Numbered from the stretch's first letter, positions 38,484-47,603 are shown. The stretch is 64,000 nt of DNA from CAWGYQ01 sp963817395 (GCA_963817395.1 CAWFOC010000004.1:310001-374000), one strand, 5' to 3'. Program-made: numbers and translations. The notes: generated by a model from the letters alone, not told the origin.

Positions 38484-39164
38484 TCACCCGACGAACTTAT
38501 ACCCGGCGCCGTGGACGGTCAGGATGTGGCGCGGGCTTCGCGGTGAGGATTCGAGCTTCTGCCGCAGCTTGGCGACGAAATTATCCACGGTGCGGGTGTT
38601 CGGAAAGTCCTCGTAGCCCCAGACGTGATTGAGAATCTGATCGCGGCTCACGACTTCGCCCGTGTGGGCGACGAAATAGCGCAACAAGTCGTATTCCTTC
38701 GCCGTGAACTCGAGCCGCCGGCTGCCGCGCCGGGCCTGGTGCGTGCGGAAATCGATCTCCACATCTCCGATCCAGCAGACTGAAGGCCCGGAGGGGCGCG
38801 CCGCCGCGCGACGCAGCACGGCCTTGATCCGCGCGAGCAGCTCTACGATGCTGAACGGCTTGGTGACGTAGTCGTCGGCACCGAGATCGAAGCCCAGGAC
38901 CTTGTCGGTCTCCTGTGAGCGAGCGGTCAACATGACGATCGGCGTGCTCTGTCCGCGGGCCCTGAGCTCGCGGCACACCTCGAAGCCGTTCTTACGGGGC
39001 AGGGCGATGTCGAGCACGACGAGATCGGGATTGAGCGCCACGGCCTTCGCAAAGCCGTCCTGGCCGTCGACGGCCGTGATGACGTCGTACCCTTCGAGCT
39101 CGAGATTGTCGCGCAATCCCAGCAGCATCTGCGGTTCGTCCTCGACCACCAGAATCCGCTTCAT
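38484..39164 (-). CDS. OmpR/PhoB-type response regulator
   Basis: 226 residues: an N-terminal receiver with EDE acidic pocket, phospho-acceptor Asp52 (VVLDIALPRKNG), switch Thr in VMLTARSQE and Lys in YVTKPFSI. The C-terminal winged helix has EYDLLRYFVAHTGEVVSRDQ and TVDNFVAKLRQKLE. It would activate unknown promoters. ATG 39164 (MKRILVVEDEP) is preferred over the upstream ATG at 39176. Downstream of the histidine kinase by 13 bases, so the pair is cotranscribed. Confidence 0.93.
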   Translation of the reverse strand: MKRILVVEDEPQMLLGLRDNLELEGYDVITAVDGQDGFAKAVALNPDLVVLDIALPRKNGFEVCRELRARGQSTPIVMLTARSQETDKVLGFDLGADDYVTKPFSIVELLARIKAVLRRAAARPSGPSVCWIGDVEIDFRTHQARRGSRRLEFTAKEYDLLRYFVAHTGEVVSRDQILNHVWGYEDFPNTRTVDNFVAKLRQKLESSPRSPRHILTVHGAGYKFVG

Positions 39165-39177
39165 GGCCGCCATCATT

Positions 39178-40897
39178 CTACGGCCAGCCCGCTTCGGGGT
39201 ATTCGGCGGCGGCGCGCACGGGGAACCACAGCGTGAACGTGCTACCGCGACCCGGCTCGCTGTCGAGATGGACGGCGCCGTGGTGGGCGCGCATCACGTG
39301 GTCGACAATCGCGAGGCCGAGGCCTGAGCCCTGGGGACCGAAGCCGTTGCCGTCCTGCACACGGAAGAACTTCCTGAAAATGCGGCGCTGGTGGCGGCGG
39401 GAGATTCCGACGCCCTTGTCGCTCACCCGAATAAGCTCGGCGCCGTGCGCGGCGGCGATCTCGACGCGAATTTCACGTGCGTCGGTCGAATACTTCATCG
39501 CATTCGAGAGCAGGTTCTCGAGCGCCCGCGTCACCGCTTCAGCGTCCACGCTGATCGGCGGCAGATCGCCCGCGAACGCGGAAGTGACCTCGAAGCGATT
39601 CTGCTTGAACTGATGGTCGAACGAGCCGAGCACCTTGTCCGCGAGCTCGGCGAGGTTCACCGGAGCCATCCGGTAATGCCGGAGGCCCGCCTCGATGCGC
39701 GAGAACTCGAGAATGTTGTTGATGAGGCGCGTCAGCTTCTGCGCTTCATTGTTGATGATGCGATAGTAGTCCTGCGCGCGCTCCGGCGTGCGGACGCGGC
39801 CGACCTCGAGGGTCTCCGCAAAGAGTTGAATCAGGGCGAGCGGCGTCTTGAGGTCGTGGGAGACCGCGGAAACGAAGTCGGACTTGAGGTCGGCCAGCCG
39901 CACCTCGCGCGCCGCCGCGAGCGCCACCAGCACCACCGCGGCCGCCATGACGACGGCCAGCGCAATCATCAGCGCCAGTTGCGGGGCCGTTCGAGCGCGT
40001 ACCAGATCGGCGACCGCCAGATTTCCGTAGCCGATCCTGAGGCGCCAGTCGTCGACGCGGGGCCTGTACCCCGAGGCCCGCATCGCCGTCAGCGCGTCAG
40101 GATCGACGAACGCGAGCGGGAACCGGCGCTCTCGCGCGAACGTTCCCTCGTCCGCGCCGTTCGATCGGTACACCACGCGACCATCGCCGTCCAGCACGGC
40201 GGCCGTCATCGCGGGGAAGTCCGGCGGCAGCACGGTGCGGGAGATTTCGGCTTCGATGAGGCGAGGCAGGTAGATGCGCTCGAATCGGTCCATGTCGACG
40301 AGCAGACCGATGAATCCGGTCAGGCCGGGGCCGGACGGATTCGAAAAAACCCGAACGCCCGACCGATAGCGCCGGTCACGAATCGTGAGCTCCAGGATGA
40401 GCGGCCAGCGCGCATGCGGCGCCAGGTCGGCGACGATCGCGATCATCCGCTCGCTCGTCCGAATCGGCCAATCGGAATCCCCGACCGGGTTCGAACAGCA
40501 TGAGGCGATCGGGGTGCCGTGCCGACCACACGACGAAGGCGTCGATGAAGCTATGGCGCCCGAGACCCTCCCGGAGCGCGGGTTCGAGGGCGGCGAGGTT
40601 CATGGCCTCGACATCCGTCTCGATGTCCGCCCGGTTCAGCTCTTCGAGAAAAGGGGCCTTGAAGTCCCGGACCATCGCCTGGACGACGCGTTCGGCGGCA
40701 TCGGCACTGAGCTGGTCGAGCACCAGGGTGGACGTGGTTTCGAGATCGCGAACCGAGCGGAACTGCAGATAGAAGACGGCCGCCACCGGGACGGCGACCG
40801 CGACGGCGAGCGCCACACCAAGGCGGACGCCGCGGTCGTGCAGCAGCCGCGAAAACAGTCCGGATGAGCCGGCCGGTCCGGTGGGGCGGGCCACCAT
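39178..40897 (-). CDS. Membrane sensor histidine kinase (frameshifted)
   Basis: Repaired length is 572 residues. One helix near the N-terminus (LGVALAVAVAVPVAAVFYL) and a second (LALMIALAVVMAAAVVLVALA) bracket a periplasmic sensor region of about 260 residues. The phospho-acceptor His is in AVSHDLKTPLALIQ, followed by the N box NLLSNAMKYS, G1 DKGVGI and G2 GSGLGLAI. A break in the C4 run at 40479-40482 is mended by deleting one base (joining PGRDSDWPIRTSERMIAIV). It is the partner of the adjacent OmpR-type regulator; the stimulus is unknown. Confidence 0.88.
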
Positions 40898-41011
40898 ACA
40901 GAATCCAGAAACGCGGCGGAATCGAGCCCTAGTATTATGCCCGCGGCACACGGCCGGTGGCTCCTCGCCCGATTTCCCCTGCGGCACGCCTCGGTGAGCC
41001 GCGCCTCCGGC

Positions 41012-41040
41012 TTGCCGGCCGGTTGGCGGCGTGCTATATT
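41012..41040 (+). promoter_or_regulatory. Predicted promoter of the str-S10-spc-alpha ribosomal superoperon
   Basis: TTGCCG (41012-41017) and TATATT (41035-41040) lie exactly 17 bases apart, matching four and five of the six sigma-70 consensus positions. Transcription would start near 41047, leaving a leader of about 300 bases before rpsL. The position, between the divergent kinase and rpsL and just before two strong hairpins, supports it. No second promoter of this quality is seen in the gap. Confidence 0.6.
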
Positions 41041-41051
41041 CGTCAGGTTCT

Positions 41052-41083
41052 ATCGAAGTTAGGAAACCCTATCTAGCTTCGAT
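41052..41083 (+). other. Hairpin 1 in the rpsL leader
   Basis: ATCGAAGTTAG (41052-41062) pairs with CTAGCTTCGAT (41073-41083) through 11 consecutive pairs including one G-U, with a 10-base loop. It begins about five bases after the predicted transcription start. No U-run follows, so it is not a simple terminator. The right arm is also found in a hairpin upstream of rpoA. Confidence 0.6.
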
Positions 41084-41089
41084 CCGCCA

Positions 41090-41123
41090 GGAAGAAGCCC
41101 GCGCGGTCACCCCGGCTTCTTCC
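41090..41123 (+). other. Hairpin 2 in the rpsL leader
   Basis: GGAAGAAGCC (41090-41099) pairs perfectly with GGCTTCTTCC (41114-41123), leaving a 14-base loop. Only six bases separate it from hairpin 1. The following bases are CCTCGG, not a U-run. Together the two hairpins are a structured leader of unknown function. Confidence 0.6.
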
Positions 41124-41348
41124 CCTCGGAGGCCCCGCGTTCGTTTCCGAGTGAGACCGGGATCGCCGCGCGAACATTCTGTCGATAGGGGAGGTCGCTT
41201 CAGGCGCCAAGCCACTGGCTTCCAGGCCTGGAGCGCAAGTCCGGTTGCGCGTGGCGCGCAGCCCGGATCGATTTTTCCTCGTGGACTGGTCCCGTGGACG
41301 GTCGCGAGGACATGACGACGGGCGCCGCCCAACAGCGAAGGATCGAAC
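41124..41348 (+). other. Untranslated leader between hairpins and rpsL
   Basis: About 225 bases without a supportable gene. A 94-codon open frame spans 41031-41315 but starts inside the -10 region and has no recognisable sequence. Ribosomal-protein feedback sites in related operons sit in such leaders, but no known motif is recognised here. Confidence 0.4.
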
Positions 41349-41723
41349 GTGCCGACCATCAGCCAGCTCGCGCGTCAGGGACGACAGCAGATCGTCAGCA
41401 AGACGAAGAGTCCGGCGCTCCAGGACAGCCCTCAGAAGCGCGGCGTGTGCGTCCGGGTGTTCACCCAGACACCGAAGAAGCCGAACTCGGCGCTGAGAAA
41501 GGTAGCACGCGTCCGGCTGACCAACGGCATCGAGGTCACCACCTATATTCCCGGCGTGGGGCACAACCTCCAGGAGCACTCGCTCGTGCTGATTCGCGGC
41601 GGCCGTGTGAAGGATCTGCCGGGTGTGCGCTACCACGTGGTGCGCGGCACGCTCGACGCCGTCGGCGTCCAAGGCCGGAAGCAGGGACGGTCCAAATACG
41701 GGGCCAAGCGGCCCAAGGCGTAA
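41349..41723 (+). CDS. rpsL: 30S ribosomal protein S12
   Basis: 124 residues, normal for the family. The conserved decoding-site segment TPKKPNSALRKVARVRLTNG contains the lysine homologous to the streptomycin-resistance position, and VRYHVVRGTLDAVGV is present near the C-terminus. S12 lies at the decoding centre of the 30S subunit. It is the first gene of the operon and follows a long structured leader. Confidence 0.98.
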   Translation: MPTISQLARQGRQQIVSKTKSPALQDSPQKRGVCVRVFTQTPKKPNSALRKVARVRLTNGIEVTTYIPGVGHNLQEHSLVLIRGGRVKDLPGVRYHVVRGTLDAVGVQGRKQGRSKYGAKRPKA

Positions 41724-41727
41724 CGCC

Positions 41728-42201
41728 ATGCCACGTCGACGAGAAGTTCCCAAGAGAGCCATCGGGCCGGATCCGGTCTACAACAGCGCACTGGTGACGA
41801 AGTTCATCAGCACGATCATGCGTGAGGGCAAGCGCAGCACCGCCGAGCGGATCCTGTACCACAGCTTCGACATCATCAAGGAGCGCACCGGGGACGATCC
41901 GCTCAAGGTCTTCAAGAAGGCCGTGGACAACGTCAAGCCGAGCCTCGAGGTGAAGTCGCGCCGCGTCGGCGGATCGAACTATCAGGTGCCCATCGAAGTG
42001 AACCCCAATCGTCGGCTGTCGCTCAGCATTCGGTGGCTGGTGTCATTCGCCCGCTCGCGCGGCGACGGCAAGACGATGGAAGAAAAGCTGGCGAATGAGC
42101 TGCTCGACGCCTCGAACCTGCGCGGTGGCGCGGTGAAGAAGCGCGAGGACACGCATCGCATGGCCGAAGCCAACAAGGCGTTCGCGCACTACCGGTGGTA
42201 G
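41728..42201 (+). CDS. rpsG: 30S ribosomal protein S7
   Basis: 157 residues. It begins MPRRREVPKRAIGPDPVYNS, and contains VKSRRVGGSNYQVPIEV, the rRNA-binding part. The ATG at 41728 follows the rpsL stop by four bases; upstream open-frame codons belong to rpsL and are not used. S7 organises the 3' major domain of 16S rRNA and can act as a feedback repressor in other bacteria. Confidence 0.97.
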   Translation: MPRRREVPKRAIGPDPVYNSALVTKFISTIMREGKRSTAERILYHSFDIIKERTGDDPLKVFKKAVDNVKPSLEVKSRRVGGSNYQVPIEVNPNRRLSLSIRWLVSFARSRGDGKTMEEKLANELLDASNLRGGAVKKREDTHRMAEANKAFAHYRW

Positions 42202-42237
42202 CGCGCTCCAGTCATTGCCGCTAATCGAGTACGAGTA

Positions 42238-44343
42238 ATGCCAAGGCAAGTCGCCCTCAATCGCACGCGGAACATCGGCATCATGGCCCACATCGATGCC
42301 GGTAAGACCACGACCACCGAGCGCATCCTCTTCTACACGGGGATCACCTACAAGCTCGGCGAAGTGCACGAGGGCACGGCGGTCATGGACTGGATGGAGC
42401 AGGAACAGGAGCGCGGCATCACCATCACGTCCGCCGCGACCACCTGCCTCTGGCGCGATCACCGCATCAACATCATCGACACGCCCGGCCACGTCGATTT
42501 CACGGCCGAAGTCGAGCGGTCGCTCAGGGTCCTCGATGGCGCCGTCGCAGTGTTCGACGCGGTGGCCGGCGTCGAGCCCCAGTCCGAGACGGTGTGGCGT
42601 CAGGCCGACAAGTACCGCGTACCGCGCATCTGCTTCGTCAACAAGATGGACCGCATCGGCGCGGACTTCAAGCGGACGCTCTCGCAGATCGAGACCAAGC
42701 TCCAGGCCAATCCGGTGGCCATCCAGCTGCCCATCGGCAGCGAGGACAAGTTCCTCGGCGTCATCGACCTCGTCCGGATGAACGCCATCATCTACCGTGA
42801 CGAGACGCTCGGGGCCGAATACGCGATCGAGGAGATTCCCGACGAGTACCGGGCCGAGGCCCAGGAGTACCGCGAAACCCTGATCGAAAAGGTCAGCGAA
42901 TCCGACGACGCGCTGCTCGAGAAATACCTGCACGGAATCGAGATCACGGAGGACGAGATCATGGCAGCCCTCCGGCGCCGGGCGGTCCGCTCGGTCCGTA
43001 GCGAAACAGCGCCGTTCGTCCCCGTCATTTGCGGGTCGGCTTTCAAGAACAAGGGCGTCCAGCCGCTGCTCGACGCCGTCGTGGACTACCTGCCCTCGCC
43101 GTTGGACATTCCGCCCATCATCGGGATCGATCCCGACAAGGCCGAGGAAACGCAGGTGGAGCGCGTGGCGGCCGACGACGCGCCGTTTGCCGCGCTGGCC
43201 TTCAAGATCATGACCGATCCGTTCGTCGGTCAGCTCACGTTCCTCCGCGTCTACTCCGGCGTCATGACGTCGGGCTCTTCGGCCTACAACGCCACCAAGC
43301 AGAAGAGCGAGCGCATCGGCCGTCTCCTCAAGATGCATGCGAACAAGCGTGAGGAGATCAAGGAAGTCTACGCCGGCGATATCGCCGCGGCGGTCGGGTT
43401 GAGGAGCGTCAGCACGGGCGACACCATCTGCGACGAGAAGCACCCGGTGGTGCTCGAGGCGATGGACTTCCCCGAGCCGGTCATCTCACTCGCCATCGAG
43501 CCCAAGACCAAGGCCGACCAGGAGAAACTGGGGCAGGGGCTGGGCAAGCTGATGGCCGAGGACCCCACCTTCCGCGTCCGCACCGATCAGCAGACCGGAC
43601 AGGTCGTCATCGCCGGCATGGGCGAGCTGCACCTCGAGATCATCGTCGACCGCCTGAAGCGCGAATTCAACGTCGAGGCCAGCGTCGGCCGTCCGCAGGT
43701 CGCCTACAAGGAGACGCTCACGGTGGCCGCCGACGGCGAGGGCCGGTACATCCGCCAGACCGGCGGCCGCGGCCAGTACGGCCACGCCAAGATTCATTTG
43801 ACCCCGCGCAAGCCGGGCGAGGGCTACGAGTTCGTCAACAGCATCGTGGGCGGATCCATTCCGCGCGAGTACATCAAGCCAATCGACGAAGGGATTCGCG
43901 AGGCCCTCACGACTGGCGTGCTCGCCGGCTATCCCGTCGACGATGTGGAGATCGAGCTGTACGACGGCTCGTTCCACGACGTGGATTCGTCCGAGATGGC
44001 GTTCAAGATTGCGGGATCGATGGCGTTCAAGGATGCCGCAAAGCGGGCACGGCCCGTGCTCCTCGAGCCGGTGATGCGCGTCGAGGTCGTCGTGCCCAAG
44101 GACTACATGGGCGACGTCATGGGCGATCTGGCCAGCCGCCGCGGCCACATTCAGTCGCAGGAAGATCGCGGTGGCACGCAGATCGTGACAGCGCGGGTAC
44201 CGTTGTCCGAGATGTTCGGGTACGCCACCGACCTGCGATCGCGGACGCAGGGGCGTGCCACCTATTCCATGCATTTCGATCGCTACGAGCCCGCACCGCA
44301 GAGCGTGAGCGAAGAAGTCGTGGCGCGAATGCAGGGGCGTTGA
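42238..44343 (+). CDS. fusA: Translation elongation factor G
   Basis: 701 residues, intact. G-domain motifs are AHIDAGKTT, DTPGHVDF and NKMDRIGADF, with the effector-region ERGITITSAATT. Domains II-V follow (for example GGRGQYGHAKIHLTPRK in domain IV). It drives ribosomal translocation with GTP. It is the canonical copy; a diverged paralogue lies at 59650-61748. The next gene is rpsJ, with no tuf between. Confidence 0.97.
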   Translation: MPRQVALNRTRNIGIMAHIDAGKTTTTERILFYTGITYKLGEVHEGTAVMDWMEQEQERGITITSAATTCLWRDHRINIIDTPGHVDFTAEVERSLRVLDGAVAVFDAVAGVEPQSETVWRQADKYRVPRICFVNKMDRIGADFKRTLSQIETKLQANPVAIQLPIGSEDKFLGVIDLVRMNAIIYRDETLGAEYAIEEIPDEYRAEAQEYRETLIEKVSESDDALLEKYLHGIEITEDEIMAALRRRAVRSVRSETAPFVPVICGSAFKNKGVQPLLDAVVDYLPSPLDIPPIIGIDPDKAEETQVERVAADDAPFAALAFKIMTDPFVGQLTFLRVYSGVMTSGSSAYNATKQKSERIGRLLKMHANKREEIKEVYAGDIAAAVGLRSVSTGDTICDEKHPVVLEAMDFPEPVISLAIEPKTKADQEKLGQGLGKLMAEDPTFRVRTDQQTGQVVIAGMGELHLEIIVDRLKREFNVEASVGRPQVAYKETLTVAADGEGRYIRQTGGRGQYGHAKIHLTPRKPGEGYEFVNSIVGGSIPREYIKPIDEGIREALTTGVLAGYPVDDVEIELYDGSFHDVDSSEMAFKIAGSMAFKDAAKRARPVLLEPVMRVEVVVPKDYMGDVMGDLASRRGHIQSQEDRGGTQIVTARVPLSEMFGYATDLRSRTQGRATYSMHFDRYEPAPQSVSEEVVARMQGR

Positions 44344-44362
44344 GCCTTCGAGGGACAGAGAT

Positions 44363-44695
44363 ATGGCCACGTTCAGCGACAAGATCCGGATCAGGTTGAA
44401 GGCGTACGACGCCCGGGTGCTCGATCAGTCGACCGGCGAGATCGTCGAGACCGCCAAGCGCACCGGCGCACGCCTCGCGGGGCCGATTCCACTGCCGACC
44501 GTCCGGAACCGGTGGACGGTGCTTCGCTCGCCGCACGTCGACAAGAAGTCGCGGGAGCAGTTCGAGATCCGGACGCACAAACGTCTGATCGATATCTTCG
44601 AGCCGACGCCGCAAACCGTGGACGCGCTGATGAAGCTGGATCTGCCGGCCGGCGTGGATGTCGAAATCAAGGCCTTCGGCAAGGAACACAAGTGA
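44363..44695 (+). CDS. rpsJ: 30S ribosomal protein S10
   Basis: 110 residues. It contains KIRIRLKAYDARVLDQSTGE and the highly conserved GPIPLPTVRNRWTVLRSPHV. It begins 19 bases after fusA with GGGACAGAG upstream. It is the first gene of the S10 block; the TGA overlaps the rplC ATG as TGATG, giving translational coupling. S10 also acts in antitermination (NusE). Confidence 0.97.
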   Translation: MATFSDKIRIRLKAYDARVLDQSTGEIVETAKRTGARLAGPIPLPTVRNRWTVLRSPHVDKKSREQFEIRTHKRLIDIFEPTPQTVDALMKLDLPAGVDVEIKAFGKEHK

Positions 44696-45370
44696 TGGTC
44701 ACGGGCATTCTTGGACGGAAGGTCGGCATGACGCAGGTCTTCGCCGACGACGGGACCGCGCTGGCCGGGACGGTGATCAAGGCCGGCCCGTGTGTGGTCG
44801 TCCAGCGCAAGAGCGCGACGAGCGACGGCTACGAGGCCGTACAGATCGGTCTCGTCGAGGAGCGTCCGGCGAAGGTGACGAAGGCGCTGGCCGGCCACTA
44901 CAAGAAGGCGGGCCTTCCGCCGACGCGCGTGCGCCGCGAAGTGCGGCTGGCCAAGGACGGCGACGCGAAGGCCGGTGATCAGGTGCTGGTGTCGATGTTC
45001 GCCAATGGTGATCGTGTCGATGTGGTCGGCGTCAGCCGCGGCAAGGGATTTCAAGGCGTCGTCAAGCGTCACCATTTCCGTGGCGGCGCCGCCACGCACG
45101 GGTCGATGTTCCACCGGGCGCCCGGCTCGATCGGCGCCTCGTCGTTTCCGTCACGCGTCATCAAGGGGATGCGTGCGGCGGGGCGCATGGGTGCGGACCG
45201 CGTGACCGTGCACAATTTGAAGGTGATTCGGGTCGATCCGGACAACCACCTGCTCGTCGTGAGCGGTGCGGTGCCAGGTGCGCCCGGCGGCTATCTCATC
45301 GTGCGGAAGGCGATTACGGCGAAGACAGTCGAAGACGCCGCAGGTGGAGAAGCCGAAAGGCAAGAAATAA
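44695..45370 (+). CDS. rplC: 50S ribosomal protein L3 (frameshifted near C-terminus)
   Basis: Repaired length is about 224 residues. Recognised by MVTGILGRKVGMTQVFADDG, GVSRGKGFQGVVKRHHFRGG and GMRAAGRMGADRVTVHNL. In the given sequence the frame reads through into rplD without a stop. Deleting one base between about 45315 and 45340 gives the C-terminus QSKTPQVEKPKGKK and a TAA at 45368-45370. The read-through L3-L4 fusion is therefore most likely an insertion error. L3 helps initiate 50S assembly. Confidence 0.9.
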
Positions 45371-45393
45371 GGAACGCGCAGTCGGAGCCTGAG

Positions 45394-46030
45394 ATGACCA
45401 TCGACGTCGTCAACGCGCAGAACGAACGGGTGGGATCGCTGGAAGTGAGCGACGACCTGCTGACCGGGCCCGTCAAGCTCGATCTGGTGTGGGAGTCCGT
45501 GGTGTGCGCCAATGCCTCCGAACGGCGCGGCACACACGCCGTGAAGAACCGCGCGCGCGTCAGCGGCACCGGCAAGAAGCCCTGGCGTCAGAAGGGGACC
45601 GGTCGCGCGCAGGTCGGCGAGAGTCGCAATCCGCTGTGGCGCAAGGGCGGCATCGTCTTTGGACCGACGCCGCGGTCATACGCCTACCAGATGCCCCACA
45701 AAGCCGAGCTCGGTGCGCTTCGGGCGGCGTTCGTCCAGAAGCTCAAGGATGGCGCCGTGATCGTCGTCGACGCCTTGCCTGAGGGTGAGACCAAGACCAG
45801 GAATGCGGCGTCGTTTCTCGAGCGGCTGGGTGCCGGAGGGACGCACGGTGTTGACCGACGTCACGGCCCCGGACGGCTTTCTGCGGGCGCTGCGCAACCT
45901 GCCGCGTGTGTCGTTCGTGACGAGCAGCCGGTTGACGGCGCGCGACGTGATCGCCGCCGATCGCCTGATTGCCACGAGAGCGGCAGTCGAGCGCCTGCAG
46001 CAGACGCTCGGGACGGAGCAGCCGTCATGA
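45394..46030 (+). CDS. rplD: 50S ribosomal protein L4 (frameshifted)
   Basis: Repaired length is 211 residues, which is normal. MTIDVVNAQNERVGSLEV starts the protein, and NRARVSGTGKKPWRQKGTGR is the conserved loop. Deleting one base at about 45828-45842 brings in GRTVLTDVTAPDGFLRALRN and ends at TGA 46028-46030. The ATG at 45394 has GGAG upstream. Because L4 is essential, this frameshift calibrates the others in the window as sequencing or assembly errors. Confidence 0.9.
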
Positions 46031-46317
46031 ACCTGACCGACATCATCCGGCGTCCGCTCATCACGGAGAAGACGAGCATCATTCGCGAGGATGGACGCAC
46101 GATCGTCTTCGAGGTGAAGTCCGACGCGAACAAGGTGCAGATCCGGCAGGCGGTCGAGAAGCTGCTCGGATCGAAGGTGGCGCACGTCAGAACGGCCATG
46201 GCGCACGGCAAGGTCAAGCGGCAGGGCCGCTTCGCCGGGCGACGCTCCGACTGGAAGAAGGCGTATGTGACGCTGCGCGAAGGGGAGAAGATTCCGGAGT
46301 TTCTCGAAGGGGCCTGA
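46027..46317 (+). CDS. rplW: 50S ribosomal protein L23
   Basis: 96 residues. It contains LTDIIRRPLITEKTSIIRED, KSDANKVQIRQAVEKLLG and ends GRRSDWKKAYVTLREGEKIP, all conserved. It starts at ATG 46027 overlapping the rplD stop (ATGA), consistent with translational coupling. L23 sits at the nascent-chain tunnel exit. Confidence 0.96.
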   Translation: MNLTDIIRRPLITEKTSIIREDGRTIVFEVKSDANKVQIRQAVEKLLGSKVAHVRTAMAHGKVKRQGRFAGRRSDWKKAYVTLREGEKIPEFLEGA

Positions 46318-46342
46318 CGCCCATCGTTGAAGGATCACCGAG

Positions 46343-47167
46343 ATGCCCATTCGAAGCTACAAACCGACGTCCGCCGGCCGGCGATTCCAGACCGTGCCGG
46401 TCTTCGACGAGATCACGGCGACGAAGCCGCACAAACCGCTCACGGAGCCGCTCCATCCGTCGGGCGGCCGCAACAACCACGGCGAGGTGACCATATGGTG
46501 GCGCGGTGGGGGACACAAGCGGCTGTATCGCACGATCGACTTCAAGCGCGACAAGCGTGACATTCCGGGCAAGGTGCTAACGATCGAGTACGACCCGAAC
46601 CGCTCGGCGCGCATTGCGCTCGTCGGCTACAGCGACGGTGAGAAGCGGTACATCCTGCACCCGGTCGGATTGAAGGTCGGCGCCGTCGTCGTGGCGGGCG
46701 AGAACGTGGACATCCTGCCGGGGAACACCTTACCGCTGGCCAACATCCCGCTGGGCACGCAGGTGCACAACGTGGAGCTCAGGCCGGGCAAGGGCGGGCA
46801 GATCGCCCGCAGCGCCGGGTCGTCGGTGCAGGTCGTGGCGAAGGAAGGCGAGTACGTCTCCGTCAAGATGCCCTCGAGCGAGATTCGTCGCATTCTCGGA
46901 CGCTGCGTCGCGACGGTGGGACAGGTGGGCAACGTCGATCACGAGAACGTATCGATCGGCAAGGCCGGACGAAACCGCTGGCTCGGCAAGCGCCCGCACG
47001 TCAGAGGCGTGGCCATGAATCCGGTGGACCATCCGCTTGGCGGTGGCGAGGGCAAGACGTCGGGTGGCCGGCATCCCGTGACGCCGTGGGGCAAGCCGAC
47101 GAAAGGTTTCAAGACCCGGAATCGAAAGGTGACCAACAAGTTCATCGTCCAGCGGAGGACGAAGTAG
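46343..47167 (+). CDS. rplB: 50S ribosomal protein L2
   Basis: 274 residues, full length. MPIRSYKPTSAGRRFQTVPV, RVRPGKGGQ-like VELRPGKGGQIARSAGSSVQ, and the C-terminal GGRHPVTPWGKPTKGFKTR with the conserved His near the peptidyl-transferase centre are present. The ATG at 46343 is 25 bases after rplW with GGATCACCGAG upstream. It is followed by an unusually long gap containing a strong hairpin. Confidence 0.98.
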   Translation: MPIRSYKPTSAGRRFQTVPVFDEITATKPHKPLTEPLHPSGGRNNHGEVTIWWRGGGHKRLYRTIDFKRDKRDIPGKVLTIEYDPNRSARIALVGYSDGEKRYILHPVGLKVGAVVVAGENVDILPGNTLPLANIPLGTQVHNVELRPGKGGQIARSAGSSVQVVAKEGEYVSVKMPSSEIRRILGRCVATVGQVGNVDHENVSIGKAGRNRWLGKRPHVRGVAMNPVDHPLGGGEGKTSGGRHPVTPWGKPTKGFKTRNRKVTNKFIVQRRTK

Positions 47168-47174
47168 GGCACGC

Positions 47175-47228
47175 GTCGGGCCGTCCGGCTTCGGGTTGCC
47201 GCATTCGCGCAACCCAGCCGGGTCCGAC
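47175..47228 (+). other. Long composite hairpin between rplB and rpsS
   Basis: Within the 88-base gap three stems nest in order: GTCGGGC (47175-47181) with GTCCGAC (47222-47228), CCGGCT (47185-47190) with AGCCGG (47216-47221), and GGGTTGC (47193-47199) with GCAACCC (47209-47215). They are separated only by small bulges, and the loop is nine bases (20 pairs, one G-U). No U-run follows. The rest of the operon has gaps of at most about 50 bases. Confidence 0.6.
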
Positions 47229-47255
47229 GGAGTAGCCTGGAGCCGGAAGCGCGTT

Positions 47256-47603
47256 ATGAGTCGATCACTGAAGAAGGGTCCGTTCGTCGACACGCCGCTG
47301 CTCGAAAAGGTCGAGGCGATGAACCGCGCCGCCGAGAAGCGCGTGATCAAGACGTGGTCGCGCCGGTCCACGATCGTGCCCGAGATGGTGGGGCACACGC
47401 TGGCGGTGCACAACGGCCGCAAGTTCATTCCGGTGTATGTCACCGAGAACATGGTGGGCCACAAGCTCGGGGAGTTTGCGGCGACGCGCTTGTTCAAGGG
47501 TCACACGATGAAGACGGCCGCCGAGAAGGCAGCGGCGTCCGCGCCGGCGCCCGGCGCGGCGGCTCCCGCGGCGGCGGCCAAGCCAGCCGGAGGCGCGTCG
47601 TGA
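47256..47603 (+). CDS. rpsS: 30S ribosomal protein S19
   Basis: 115 residues, about 20 longer than usual because of an Ala/Pro-rich C-terminal tail after GHTMKTAAEK. The core has MSRSLKKGPFVDTPLLEKVE, STIVPEMVGHTLAVHNGRKF and VGHKLGEFAATRLFKGH, all conserved. S19 binds near the head of the 30S subunit with S13. The stop TGA overlaps the rplV GTG (GTGA). Confidence 0.95.
   Translation: MSRSLKKGPFVDTPLLEKVEAMNRAAEKRVIKTWSRRSTIVPEMVGHTLAVHNGRKFIPVYVTENMVGHKLGEFAATRLFKGHTMKTAAEKAAASAPAPGAAAPAAAAKPAGGAS

Noticed and set aside
40898..41011. A gene between the histidine kinase and the rpsL promoter
   Set aside because: No frame with recognisable sequence is present; the open frame continuing the kinase upstream of 40897 is low-complexity.
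41031..41315. A leader peptide of 94 codons before rpsL
   Set aside because: It begins within the predicted promoter, has no ribosome-binding site, and looks like random translation of GC-rich DNA.
44512..46317. One 601-codon frame covering L3, L4 and L23 as a fused protein
   Set aside because: A one-base removal restores L3's own stop at 45370 and L4's proper end at 46030. L23 has its own ATG overlapping the L4 stop.
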